Below are positions 9,831 to 20,869 of a DNA stretch of 64,000 nucleotides, in pieces. The stretch is from Isotricha intestinalis (taxonomy: Eukaryota > Ciliophora > Litostomatea > Vestibuliferida > Isotrichidae), in assembly GCA_023807065.1 (NCBI GenBank), contig JAJJLU010003496.1:1-64000 (forward strand), read 5' to 3'. The position numbers were made by a program, and so were the translations under genes. Below the pieces are notes generated by a model. That model searched no databases and had not been told where the DNA came from. It was given only the letters and a program-made list of their open reading frames with translations. Each line of letters opens with the position of its first letter. Positions within the stretch are counted from its first letter, which is position 1.

Positions 9831-10083
9831 TATAATTATTAATTTAGATTATTTATTTTTCATTTTTTTTACTTTTTAAAATATTAGTTTTGTTTTGTTT
9901 TAAATTTTTAGTTTTTTGATTTATTATTATTTTTAATTTTCTTTTTTTTAATACATTTAAAAAAATAAATCTAAAATAATTATTTATAAATAAAATAATT
10001 AAATAAATAAAATAAAAAATAAATTTTTATCTAAAAAAAAATATTAAATTTATCTCATTTTATTATTTTATTCTACTTCGAAA

Positions 10084-13000
10084 ATGTCATCTCTAACATC
10101 ACCATCAATGACTTTAGAACCCTTAATTCCTTCAGAAGAAAGAAAAGATCAAAAAGTTCAAATGGAAAAATTAGAAATAGAACATCCTTCATCAAATTAC
10201 ACATCAATAACAGTAAATAACTATGAAAAAATATCCTCAAAAAAAGAAACAAAAATAGTATATCCTACAAATTGTTTATCATCAATGTTTTATCATTGGG
10301 TTTTTCCTGCTTTATGGAAAGCAAGAAAGAAAACAATAAAACCAATTGATTTAGGAAATATATCAGCTTCTTTAAATGCAAAAGAATTTTTAAATCAATT
10401 AAAACCAAAGTGGTATGGTAAATATCAATTTTCTGAAAAATATGGTTTATTTAAAGCTGTTGTTCAAGCTAATAAAGGAAATATAATTTATATTTGTTTT
10501 TTAATTGTTGTTGAATCTACTTTAGATTTATCTGTTATTACCTTTTTCAGACAAATTTTATTAGTTTTTCAAGGAGGTAAAACTGAAGAACCTATGTTAC
10601 CTTTAGCTCAATTATGTGCAATTATGTTAACTGCTAAATTTATTATTATCTTTCTTTTTAGAAAAAGTGATTTTCAAATTGATTATATTGGAACTTTGGC
10701 TTCTGTTCAACTTGATTGTTTAATTTATGATAAAGTTTTAAAAGCTGCTCAATATAATAATAATACTAGTGAAGGAGAATTGGTTAATTTTGTACAAATT
10801 GATAGTGAAAAATTCTGTGAATTTTTAACTGATAGTCCAAGTACTTTAATTGTTCCTTTTCAATTAGTGTTTTATATTTATTTATTATTTAAATATTTTG
10901 GACCTGCTTTTATTTCTGGTTTTCTAGTTTTGGTTATTTTACTTATTATCAATGCTTATATTCAAAAGAAAAGAATGGATATTCAAAAAGAATATATGGA
11001 AGCCAAAGATGAAAGAATGAGAACTACAGCTCAAACTTTTAATATTATTAAAACAATTAAATTATATTCATGGGAAAAAATATTTATTGAGAGAATTGGA
11101 GTTAAAAGAGAAGAAGAAATGAGATTATTTGCAAAAATGGTTAATTATGATATAGTTTTAAATTTAATATATTGGGGAGCGAATATTCTTTTATCTTTAG
11201 TATCTATTATAACATATAATTTATTCCATGAACAAATGGATACTGCAAATATGTTAACTTCAATTTATATTTTTGATTCACTTTCAGATCCATTATATTT
11301 AATTCCAGAATTCATAACTGGATTAACAGAATCTATAGTAAGTTTAAAGAGAATTGAAAGATTTTTAAGTACTAAAGACAATGATAATTCTCAAGTTGAA
11401 AAACTACCAAATGGTGAAAAAACAGTTATTTCAATTGATAATGTTGATTTTGGAATTGAAAAAGAAGATTCAGTTGAACCAACAGTTTTATTAAAAGATA
11501 TTACAATAAATATTCAAAAAGGAGAAATTATTGGAATTGTTGGTGAAGTCGGTTCTGGAAAATCATGTTTATTAAATGCAATATTAAATAATTTATCAGT
11601 TTATTCAAAATATCCAAATAAAAATATAAAAGTAGGAGGAATTATAGGTTATGTAAGGCAAAATCCATGGATATTAAATGATACAGTTAGAAATAATATA
11701 TTATTCTTTAAAGAAATGGATGAAGAAAAATATAATAAAATTATAAATTTATGTGAATTAAGTCAAGATATTAAATTATTAAGTGGAGGAGATATGACTG
11801 AGATAGGAGAAAAAGGAGCAAATTTATCAGGAGGACAAAAAGCAAGATTAGCTATTGCTAGAGCATTATATAGTGATGCTGATATATTTTTATTTGATGA
11901 TCCTTTAAGTGCTTTAGATGCTTATGTTGGAATGAATATATTTAATAATGTTATTATGGATTATTTAAAAGGAAAAACTATTATTGTAGTTACTCATGCT
12001 TTACAATATATTTCTCATATGGATAGAATTATTTATATGAAAAATGGAGAAATAAATTGGTTTGGACCTTCATCTGAATTAAGACATCAAAACTTTTTCA
12101 AAGAATTTACTAAAAATATTGAAAATACAAAAGACAATGAAAATGGAGCAGAAGAAAATCAACCAATTAAAAAGAAAGAATCTTCAAGTTTAGATACAAC
12201 TGATAATGAAATTATAAGAATAACAAAAGATGAAGAGCAAAAAGAAGGTGGAATAAATTTCCATACATGGATGGTATTTTTCTTATATTCAGGAGGAATT
12301 TTATATTTAGTTTATACAATATTTACAAATTTAGCTTGGAAAGGATTTGAAATTGTAGGAGATTATTTTTTAACATATTGGACAGGACAAGAGCATTTAG
12401 AAAAGAAAGAAAATAATAGATTTTTATTTATATATACTTCAATATCTTTAGCAGGATTTACATTTATTTCATGGAGAGCATGTTTAATGCAATGGGGAAA
12501 AATAAAATATAATATAAGAATGCATGATGAATTATTAGAAAAGTTAATGAAAGCACCAGTAAATTTATTCCATGATACAATTCCAAGAGGACAAATATTA
12601 AATAGATTAAGTAAAGATTTAGAAAATTCAACAAGATTAAATGCAGTATCTAGTGCATCATTAAGAGTAATATTCCAATTATTTGGTTGTTTCGTTGTAT
12701 GTACTTGGTTTAATATTTATTCAATTATAATAATTCCATTAATAATGTTTTTAGAAGTTGTAATAGTTAAATTTTATTTACATGGAGGAAGAGATTTAAA
12801 TAGATTAGAAGGAGGAACTCGTTCACCAATGATTTCTGTTTTTAGTGAAACTATTCCTGGAGTTCCTACAATAAGAGCATATGATTTCGAAGAAAATTTC
12901 AGAAATAAATTTTATACTAGAATAAATACTTTCTTTAAAGTTAGATTATTCCAAGCTGGAGGTGATGCTTGGTTTGGAGTTAGATTAGATTTAATATCTT

Positions 13001-13971
13001 TTATTTTATTACTATTTGTTTTATCATTTAGTTTATTTTTCAGAAATCAAGTTTCAAGTCAAGCAATTGGTTTATTATTAACATATTCAATGAAATTAAT
13101 TGATTATTTATATAATATAATGGAAAGATTTACAACTTTGGAAAAGTTATTAACTTCAGTTGAAAGATGTGAATCATTTACAAAAATCGTTCAAGAAGGA
13201 ACACCATTTGAAGATAAATCTTTAAGAGATAATCCAAATGTTATTCATAGTGGTAAAGTTAATTTTATAAATTACTCAGTTAAATATCGTCCAAATACTC
13301 CTTTGGTTTTAAAAAATTTAAACTTTGAAATTAAACCAATGGAAAAAATTGGTGTTGTTGGAAGAACTGGAAGTGGAAAATCCACATTATGTTTATGTTT
13401 ATTTAGATTATTAGAAGCAACAGAAGGAAAAATAACAATAGATGATATTGATATAAGTACAATAAATTTAGAAAAATTAAGAGAAAGTATTACTGTTATT
13501 CCACAAGAACCAACTTTAATAGAAGGTACTTTAAGAGAAAACATTGATCCAGGGAAAAAATTTTCAGATTTAGAAATTGAAAAAGCAATGATTGAAGTTG
13601 GATTAGAAGATGCTTTAAGAGAAAAAACTTTAAATTATAAAATTGTGGAAGATGGTATTAACTTATCAATTGGTGAAAAGCAATTAATTTGTATTGCAAG
13701 AGCACTTTTAAGAAAAAGTAAAGTTGTTTTAATGGATGAAGCTACTGCTAGTATTGATTATAAAACAGAAACTTTAATTCAAAAAAGTATTGAAAAAGTT
13801 TTAAAACATTCTACTGTAATTACTATTGCTCATAGAATTAAAACTATTATTAATTATGATAGAATTTTAGTTATGGCTTATGGAGAATTAGTTGAATTTG
13901 ATACTCCTAAAAATTTACTTAGTAATAAGAAAGGTTTGTTTAGTGAATTATATAGAGAATCTGCAATTTAA
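10084..13971 (+). CDS. ABCC (MRP)-type ABC transporter, full-length
   Basis: A 1295-residue single-exon transporter with the order TMD1-NBD1-TMD2-NBD2. NBD1 has Walker A GEVGSGKS (about 487), signature LSGGQKARLAIARAL (about 581) and Walker B FLFDDPLSALD (about 603). NBD2 has GRTGSGKS (about 1093), signature LSIGEKQ (about 1194) and VVLMDEATASID (about 1215). Asp in place of the catalytic Glu in NBD1 and a normal Glu in NBD2 are the ABCC hallmark, as is the spacing of NBD1. There is no N-terminal TMD0, so it is of the short MRP4-like type. It probably exports organic anions or conjugates at the plasma or a vacuolar membrane; the substrate is not predictable. Confidence 0.94.
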   Translation: MSSLTSPSMTLEPLIPSEERKDQKVQMEKLEIEHPSSNYTSITVNNYEKISSKKETKIVYPTNCLSSMFYHWVFPALWKARKKTIKPIDLGNISASLNAKEFLNQLKPKWYGKYQFSEKYGLFKAVVQANKGNIIYICFLIVVESTLDLSVITFFRQILLVFQGGKTEEPMLPLAQLCAIMLTAKFIIIFLFRKSDFQIDYIGTLASVQLDCLIYDKVLKAAQYNNNTSEGELVNFVQIDSEKFCEFLTDSPSTLIVPFQLVFYIYLLFKYFGPAFISGFLVLVILLIINAYIQKKRMDIQKEYMEAKDERMRTTAQTFNIIKTIKLYSWEKIFIERIGVKREEEMRLFAKMVNYDIVLNLIYWGANILLSLVSIITYNLFHEQMDTANMLTSIYIFDSLSDPLYLIPEFITGLTESIVSLKRIERFLSTKDNDNSQVEKLPNGEKTVISIDNVDFGIEKEDSVEPTVLLKDITINIQKGEIIGIVGEVGSGKSCLLNAILNNLSVYSKYPNKNIKVGGIIGYVRQNPWILNDTVRNNILFFKEMDEEKYNKIINLCELSQDIKLLSGGDMTEIGEKGANLSGGQKARLAIARALYSDADIFLFDDPLSALDAYVGMNIFNNVIMDYLKGKTIIVVTHALQYISHMDRIIYMKNGEINWFGPSSELRHQNFFKEFTKNIENTKDNENGAEENQPIKKKESSSLDTTDNEIIRITKDEEQKEGGINFHTWMVFFLYSGGILYLVYTIFTNLAWKGFEIVGDYFLTYWTGQEHLEKKENNRFLFIYTSISLAGFTFISWRACLMQWGKIKYNIRMHDELLEKLMKAPVNLFHDTIPRGQILNRLSKDLENSTRLNAVSSASLRVIFQLFGCFVVCTWFNIYSIIIIPLIMFLEVVIVKFYLHGGRDLNRLEGGTRSPMISVFSETIPGVPTIRAYDFEENFRNKFYTRINTFFKVRLFQAGGDAWFGVRLDLISFILLLFVLSFSLFFRNQVSSQAIGLLLTYSMKLIDYLYNIMERFTTLEKLLTSVERCESFTKIVQEGTPFEDKSLRDNPNVIHSGKVNFINYSVKYRPNTPLVLKNLNFEIKPMEKIGVVGRTGSGKSTLCLCLFRLLEATEGKITIDDIDISTINLEKLRESITVIPQEPTLIEGTLRENIDPGKKFSDLEIEKAMIEVGLEDALREKTLNYKIVEDGINLSIGEKQLICIARALLRKSKVVLMDEATASIDYKTETLIQKSIEKVLKHSTVITIAHRIKTIINYDRILVMAYGELVEFDTPKNLLSNKKGLFSELYRESAI

Positions 13972-15176
13972 TTTTGGAATATTATTTTTTAAATATATTA
14001 TTAGTTCATTTTTTAAAGAAATATTATCCATCTAAATTTTTAATGTATTTAAAAGGAATAAATTTAAAACTTTATTTTTTTATTTATTTTTAATTATTTT
14101 ATTAAATTAATATTATAATTTATTATGTTTACTTTCATAAATGATTTGAAAATCAAATTTTTATGAAAGATTTTATATTATTTTGATAGTTGATTTTGAA
14201 TTTTATATTCTTTTTGAGGTGTTATTTTATTTTTTTTCATTTTGATGATGTATTTTATTTTTTTTGTTTTATATACCTGTTTTTGAAATTTTTAATTCTT
14301 AATGGGTTTTGTGTGGAATTTAAGGGAAATGGTTTTTTGAAAAAAGATTTTTTATGTAAATAGAATCAAAATAAATAATTATAATATTTTAAAAAAGTTT
14401 TATATAATTTTATTGTTTTAATAAAATTTCTAAAAATTATTTTATTACATCAGGAAATATTTAAGTGAATGTTTTAATAAAATTGAAGGAAATAGTAAAA
14501 TTTCAAATGATATTCAAAAAGAGATTTATGTTTAAGAGATATAATAACAATCAAAATAATCAAAATCATTATAATTTAAATATACCACTTAGAGTTTAAA
14601 TTGTAAAATTTCCAAACCGGAAATCTTTAATTAGATTATATTACAATAATTGAATAATCTAAAACTCAAGTTTTTTTAATGAAAAAAATAATAATCCTAA
14701 AAGAAATTTAAAAGATGGAAATATATTACCAAAAATGATAAGATAAAAATTGTAATTAATAATTATTAATGAAATAACAAATGAAAAATAAAGTTTAAAA
14801 ATTCAAATAAACAACAAATAAGGATGTTTTCAATTTTCAAAAAGATAAAATTAGTTATTTAAATAAAATTGATTATTTAACTAAAAATATTCAAAATAGT
14901 ATAATTCAATCTATAATATAAATAAGAAATTAATGAAAGTAAAATTCTAGTAATGCAGAAATAATAATTTGATAAATAAAATTAAAAAATTAGAATATCA
15001 ACTTCATAATTATTTAATCAAAAGGAAATAAATTAAGAAGAATAGAACAATGTAATTCTTAGTCAAATGCTTAATAAATTAATTAATATAGTTTCTTATT
15101 ATAAATAATTTATTTTTTAAAAAAGAAATAAATAAAGTATAATTTTCCAAAGAAAAGTAAATTAAGAAAAAAAAAT
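13972..15176. other. 1.2-kb spacer with possible degenerate coding relic
   Basis: Between about 14460 and 15110 the plus strand gives coiled-coil-like pieces such as CFNKIEGNSKISNDIQKEIY and NPKRNLKDGNILPKM, interrupted by many TAA/TAG. The stop density is near the level expected from base composition, so I do not call a gene. A short CCGG-containing patch at 14617-14620 is the only local rise in G+C. The rest is plain AT-rich DNA that should include the promoter of the arrestin-like gene. Confidence 0.4.
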
Positions 15177-16238
15177 ATGACTGAAGAAAATATTTTCAAT
15201 TTTTCTTTAGTAAAAGAACAATTTTTCGCTTATGAATATATAGAAGGACAAATTTTTATTAGAGAAATTTCCAATTTAAAATCAAAAAATTTTGAAATTT
15301 TGTTTAAAGGAAAAGAAATAATAAAATCATTGAAAGAAAAAGATAATAAAATACCAAATCTTAATAAAAAAATCTTTTCTCAAAATTTACAAATTCCCCT
15401 TTCAAATAAAATTAATAAAAATGATGGTTTTCTAATTCCATTTAAGTTTAAATTAACTGATAAAACAATTCCAGGAAGTTTTTTCTTTTTTGATGAACAA
15501 GATTTATTCCTTGCAGAAATAATTTATACATTAACAATTAAAATAGATAATTTATATTATAAGAATTTTATAATATTAATTGAAAATAAAGAAAATTTTA
15601 ATGTTTTTAAAGATTTAAACACCTTTAAAATTTTAGAAAAATGTTGTAAAAAAAATAGAGTTGAAATGAGTGTTTCAAATCCAAATGAATATGTAAAATT
15701 AAATGACAATTTTTCAATTGAATTATCTATCAACAACACAAAAAATAATTATGATGGTGAAGAAGTTTATATTGAATTAAATAAAAAAATAAAAATATAT
15801 CCAAATGAAAAGAATAAAACTCTTGAAATTAACATTCCAATTTTTTCTATTCAAGGAAAGGATAAAATTAAAAAAAATAAAATTTATTCAGAAACTTTTG
15901 ATTTGAAATTAAAATCAGAACAGAAAATTCCTCCTTTAAATTATATAGTTTCAAGTGAATATTTTAAATTTTTAAAAGGGAATTCATCTTTATTAACAAA
16001 AATAAATCAAAGTATTTTATCAGGAAATATTATATGTGAATATTCATTAATGATTTGGTCTTGTTTTCTAAATTTTGATTATGATGATATTTCTATTTAT
16101 TTTCCTTTAATTGTTTTTCCTTCTCAAAATTTATGTCTTAAAAATATAAAACCTTTAGATACAATATCAGAAGATGATTTTGAGGATATTCAAATTTCAA
16201 CTAATGAAGAAGAAACTCAATTACCTAATTTCTTATAA
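15177..16238 (+). CDS. Arrestin-fold protein
   Basis: A 353-residue beta-rich protein with the two-lobe plan of the arrestin/alpha-arrestin clan (which includes Vps26 and DSCR3). The N-lobe includes GFLIPFKFKLTDKTIPGSFF followed by AEIIYTLTIKI, matching the 'P.....PGSF...IRY.v.v.i' pattern. The C-lobe (from about 160) carries a second set of strands and SGNIICEYSLMIW, equivalent to the strand after the 'SG..I...Y' turn. Such proteins are cytoplasmic adaptors in receptor sorting or endocytosis. An acidic tail (EDDFEDIQ) follows. It converges with the TBC gene, leaving 62 nt between stops. Confidence 0.6.
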   Translation: MTEENIFNFSLVKEQFFAYEYIEGQIFIREISNLKSKNFEILFKGKEIIKSLKEKDNKIPNLNKKIFSQNLQIPLSNKINKNDGFLIPFKFKLTDKTIPGSFFFFDEQDLFLAEIIYTLTIKIDNLYYKNFIILIENKENFNVFKDLNTFKILEKCCKKNRVEMSVSNPNEYVKLNDNFSIELSINNTKNNYDGEEVYIELNKKIKIYPNEKNKTLEINIPIFSIQGKDKIKKNKIYSETFDLKLKSEQKIPPLNYIVSSEYFKFLKGNSSLLTKINQSILSGNIICEYSLMIWSCFLNFDYDDISIYFPLIVFPSQNLCLKNIKPLDTISEDDFEDIQISTNEEETQLPNFL

Positions 16239-16300
16239 ATTTCAATATATTTTTTTTTATAAAATAATTTTACTTTTTCATTATTTATTTATGTTTATTT

Positions 16301-18256
16301 TTATGATAAATTATTTTTTAAGTAACTAATTATAGTTCTAAAATCTTTTTTATCTTTTGGATTCATAAACATATTATATTTAGTGTCTAATTCTTCTAAT
16401 TTATTTATAATATCTTGCATATCACTACTATTATATCCATTACAAACATTTCCATAATTAGTTTCATTATTATTTTGTTCATTGTTATTAAATGTATTAT
16501 TATATGTTGTTTCTTCTTTAACTTCTTCTTCAGTTCTTATTGGTTGTCCAATATCATATGATTTCTTTGCTTGATATTTATTATTGTAATCTTCTTGATA
16601 ATTATCATTATTATCCTCTTCAGATATTTTTTTAATTTGATCAATTTTTTCACTCACTTTATCAGAAACTTTCATACCAAAATCTTTAACAATTCCTCCA
16701 AATTTTCCAAGAGAATTCCAAGCATTATTTAATAAATTCTTAGCTTGACTAGAAAATTCATCAACATTATTATTATTATTATTATTATTACTATTATTAC
16801 TATTATTACTACTAATACTTACATAATTACTACTATTATTGCTATTATTAGTATTGGTACTACTACTATTAATATAATTATTATTAACATTTAAAGGATT
16901 ATTATTATTTTCACTACTATTTTTCCTATTTTTCTGATTATATTCATGAGGAGATATTCTATTATTATTCCAATGAACAGGAGTACTTTCTATTGGTTTC
17001 ATTAATCCTAAAATATCATATACATCACTACTTGCTCCATTTAATTGCTCATGAATTGCGTTTCCAACTTTATCTGATAATTTAACTAAATCTAATATGT
17101 TATCTATTTGAGGATATTTAAATAATGTTGTAAAACATTCATTTTGATCATTTCTTTTTAATTGTTCTCTAATCCTTAATATCATAGCAATGGCTATGAA
17201 ATCCATATACATTAAATGATATTTTTGATTTCTTATATTTGAGAATTCATAAGCAAAAATAGAATCCCATAAAATTAAAACTTCTTTATATTGAAATTCT
17301 CTATTAAAAAGACATCTTAACCATCTTTGAAGAAAAATAGAACAATTTAAATCAATTTGTGTAAAATGATCATATAATTGTGAATCTAATACTCTTAATT
17401 TTTCTTTGATTAAAATATTACATCTTCTATTAATTAAAGTAGGAACATCATCATCAACATTATCCTTAAATCTTTTAGGAAATAATTCAAATAAATTATA
17501 ATTAGAATCACTTTTATCTAATTTATTTTGATTAAATAAGCCTTTAACTCCTCTTTTCATTAATGAATCAAAAATAAAAAATAAATCACTTTTAAATTCA
17601 TCTTCATCATTAAAATAAATATAAATATCTTCTAAATGATCTTCAATACTTTGATTATCTTTAATATAATTTAAAATATCATTTTTATTTGGTTTTGGTT
17701 TTGTTCTTGTAACATAATAATAAGGATAAAAAGCTAAATAAAAAACAGCTAATAATTCATTCATTCCTTGTTTGTAAGAAATATCACTGTTTTCTTTTGA
17801 CCATATAAATAAAACATCAGCTAATAAATTTTTGGTTTTACTTTGTAAAAATAAATCTATATCTTGATAAGTTCTTGATAAATCTAAATTAATTAAATGT
17901 TTTAAATCTTCATCTTCGGTTTCTGATTTACTTTTTTTTTCTGATGATTTTCCTCCTAAAGGATCACCTGTAAATTTCTTAATTTTACAAAACTTTTTAA
18001 ATTTTTTTTTATATTCTTCCCTTTGTTCTGATATTTTTTCAATCCATTCATTTAATAAATTTCCAGAAGAATATGAAGGTAAAGTTTCTAAAAAAATTTT
18101 CCATGCAGTAGGTCTTAAAAATTGTTCTTCCATTTCTCCATTTGAACATATATTCTTTAAAGTTTGAACTCTTTCTGAATTTAATAATACTTTTTCTTTA
18201 AATTCTTGTAGACAAGATGATATTGGATTTTTCACTACTTGTACTGTATCTGACAT
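16301..18256 (-). CDS. TBC-domain Rab-GAP, TBC1D5-like
   Basis: A 651-residue protein. The N-terminal 400 residues are a TBC domain of the TBC1D5 type: LRPTAWKIFLETLPS (about 48-62), then a spacer with DPLGG, then the Arg-finger motif INLDLSRTY (Arg128) and the Gln-finger YKQGMNELL (Gln163). Both catalytic fingers are intact, so it should stimulate Rab GTP hydrolysis. TBC1D5 acts on Rab7 with retromer on endosomes. Later motifs (LQRWLRCLFNREF, ILWDSIFA) fit the family. The C-terminal part is Asn-rich (poly-Asn about 455-500), then has helical regions ending near 650. The start codon lies 105 nt from that of the divergent kelch gene. Confidence 0.85.
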   Translation of the reverse strand: MSDTVQVVKNPISSCLQEFKEKVLLNSERVQTLKNICSNGEMEEQFLRPTAWKIFLETLPSYSSGNLLNEWIEKISEQREEYKKKFKKFCKIKKFTGDPLGGKSSEKKSKSETEDEDLKHLINLDLSRTYQDIDLFLQSKTKNLLADVLFIWSKENSDISYKQGMNELLAVFYLAFYPYYYVTRTKPKPNKNDILNYIKDNQSIEDHLEDIYIYFNDEDEFKSDLFFIFDSLMKRGVKGLFNQNKLDKSDSNYNLFELFPKRFKDNVDDDVPTLINRRCNILIKEKLRVLDSQLYDHFTQIDLNCSIFLQRWLRCLFNREFQYKEVLILWDSIFAYEFSNIRNQKYHLMYMDFIAIAMILRIREQLKRNDQNECFTTLFKYPQIDNILDLVKLSDKVGNAIHEQLNGASSDVYDILGLMKPIESTPVHWNNNRISPHEYNQKNRKNSSENNNNPLNVNNNYINSSSTNTNNSNNSSNYVSISSNNSNNSNNNNNNNNVDEFSSQAKNLLNNAWNSLGKFGGIVKDFGMKVSDKVSEKIDQIKKISEEDNNDNYQEDYNNKYQAKKSYDIGQPIRTEEEVKEETTYNNTFNNNEQNNNETNYGNVCNGYNSSDMQDIINKLEELDTKYNMFMNPKDKKDFRTIISYLKNNLS

Positions 18257-18361
18257 TTAATCCTTTTAAAAATGAATATTTTTAATAATTTTCTTTAAAA
18301 TACTAAATAAAAATAACAAATAAAAAAATAATTTATTTATTATTAGTTAAATATTTAGATA
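18257..18361. promoter_or_regulatory. Shared intergenic region of divergent TBC and kelch genes
   Basis: Both start codons face away from this 105-nt, almost pure A/T segment, so it must hold both transcription starts and 5' untranslated leaders. No defined element such as a canonical TATA box can be distinguished from the general A/T background. Confidence 0.45.
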
Positions 18362-19331
18362 ATGATTTCTCAAAAGGCAAAAAAAAAAATAGAAGAAATT
18401 AAAGCTTTAAAAGAGTTAAATCAAGAGAAAATTTATACAAAATTTAGAACTTTTTATAAAAAATATAAATCATTTCCAAGACCAATAACAACAATGAGAC
18501 CAAATCCATTTAAAAATAATAAAAATTATAAATATCATTTATATAATAATACTCAATATAATCCTTTAGTAAATATGATGGTAACAAGAACAGATTTAGC
18601 TTTGTCATCTTATCAAACATTAACTGGAAATAATAATTATATAAATATTAATGAAAATAAACCAAAAACTTTTTTTGGATTAGATGGTAATACTCCAATT
18701 AATAATAATACTAATTATTTTAATAGTACTTCACCAAACAATGACCCTTTTTTAAATACATTTAATTCAACAAGACCAGAATATAATTCATCTAATCTTA
18801 ATTTTTTAAGCTTAACAAATTTTAATAAATACACATATGAAGATGAAGAAATGGCTTCAAAAGCTTTATATAATCAACATATAAAAAGAATAAATGCAAA
18901 GAAAAAATTATATGATAAAGAAACAAAGCATTTAGTATATGATAAATTAGGAATAACAGATACATTAACAGATAAAGAATCAAAGAAAATATATGACCAA
19001 TTTAAATATGACAGAGAAGAAAAAAAAAGAAATAAAAGTGCTAAAAATTATAATGATATATTAAAGACAGCAAAAGATTATTCATATAAAGATCCTTATA
19101 TATCATATAAAAAAATGAAAGTAAATAATCAATTAGCAAGAAAAATAGAAGAAATAAGAAATGAATTAGTATGTCAACAATATCAAGAACAATATGACAG
19201 TGTTCAATTTAGAAGAGTTCAAACAGCAAGAATGCCTCCAATTAAAATAGTTTCAAAAAAAAAACATATTGTTAAAGAAGATTATACCAATGCTCATATA
19301 CAAAGAATGTTCGATGAAGCTAATTTATTTG

Positions 19332-19365
<34 letters not shown>

Positions 19366-20644
19366 GCTAAATTTATTTGATGTTTATCTTGGAGGAGAAA
19401 AATTATCAAGAGATGAAGTTCTAGAAAAAACAAAAGCAAATATAATATATAAAGGAAGTAATTATCATCCTCCAACAAGAACTCAATTTGGAATGACATA
19501 TGATTTACTTGGAAGAATATTTATATTTGGAGGATTAGGAGGAAAAAAATTAGGAGATTTATGGGAATGTTCAATAACTAATAAATTTACTTGGAGAAAA
19601 TTATTTTCATCAGATGATAAAACTGATTTAATAAATGAACCTTATCCAAGATTTGGAAATACAATTCATTATTATCAAGAAAAATTATATAATATTGGCG
19701 GTTCATTTATTGATTGGGAAATAAATGAAAATTCAGAAGGTATATTATGTGTATATGATTTAACTTATCAAAATTGGAATATGTTTACTCCAATTGATGT
19801 CATTAAAAAAAGAGAAGAAGAATTAAAAAATAATAAAACAAATTCAAATTTTAATTTTTCAATTCTTCAAAGTAAATCAGATACTTTAACATCTTCAGAA
19901 ATAAAAAGTAAAAAAGAAAAGGAAGAAAATAAATTGAAATCTCCTATTTTAAGAAGAAATCATACATCAATATTAGTAGGGACAAATATATTTTTATACG
20001 GTGGAATATCAATAGAAGGAAAATATTTAAATGATTGTTGGATATATAACTTAAAAAATAATACATGGTCACAATTAGAATTTATAGGAAGAATGCCTCC
20101 TAATTTAGCATATCATTGTTCATGTTTAGCTTTAGAAAAAGAACAATTAGAAAATCCTCATTTATCTATTTATAAAGTTCCTATGTCACAAAGGAAAACA
20201 GTTCCTTTATTAAAATGCGATGGAATATTTTTTTTCGGAGGAATGAATGATAATAGAATTCCAACTAATTTATTTTTTGTTATGAAAATTGGGAAAAAAC
20301 CAGTTGAATTTGATATTCCTAAAACTTTTGGGAAATGTCCTGAACCTAGAATTTCAGCTTCTATGAATTTTTATCCTAATTTAGATTTAATTGTTATTCA
20401 TGGAGGAAGAAATGATAAAATTAATATTGGGTTTTTTAATGATTTTTATGTTTTAGATTTAGAAACTATGAATTGGATTCAACCTCAATTTGGAGGAGAA
20501 ATTCCTTTTGAAAGAAGTGAACATCAAAGTATTGTTATTGGAAATCGAATGATTATTTTTGGAGGAGTTAGTTCAGGAAGTTTAATGAATTTTGATTTTG
20601 AAGTTATGAATTTAGAATTTTGTTATCCTGAAATTCAACCTTGA
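18362..20644 (+). CDS. Kelch-repeat protein with basic N-terminal extension
   Basis: A 760-residue protein. The N-terminal 360 residues are Lys/Asn-rich, with helices and a poly-Asn/Asp tract (about 322-333), and match nothing I know. The C-terminal half is a kelch beta-propeller with repeats recognisable by double Gly and later Trp: IFIFGGLGGKKLGDLWE, LYNIGGSFIDW, IFLYGGISIEGKYLNDCW, IFFFGGMNDN, LIVIHGGRND and MIIFGGVSSGS. Kelch propellers bind proteins; with no BTB domain an E3-adaptor role is less likely, and protist members often sit on cytoskeletal or ciliary structures. It ends in TGA, followed by a T-rich tail with a further in-frame TGA. Confidence 0.85.
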
Positions 20645-20869
20645 GATTTTTATTTTTTTTGATTTTTCCTTTTTTTTGAAATTTTTTTTTTTTCTCTTTT
20701 TTTTTTTATTTTTAATTTATTTTTTTTTAAATGTAAATATCCATTATTTTTAAATATTTAAATTTTATATTAAAAAATTTAAATAAAAGAAATAAAAAAA
20801 ATAAAAAATAAAATTAATATATAAAAAAGATAATTTTTTTCTCATTTAAATTTACTTCATTAAACCCAA

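Noticed and set aside
14460..15110. Coiled-coil-like reading with TAA/TAG taken as Gln
   Set aside because: About 10-13% of codons are stops, equal to the chance level at this base composition, and AT-rich noise read this way always looks like Lys/Asn/Gln-rich coiled coil.
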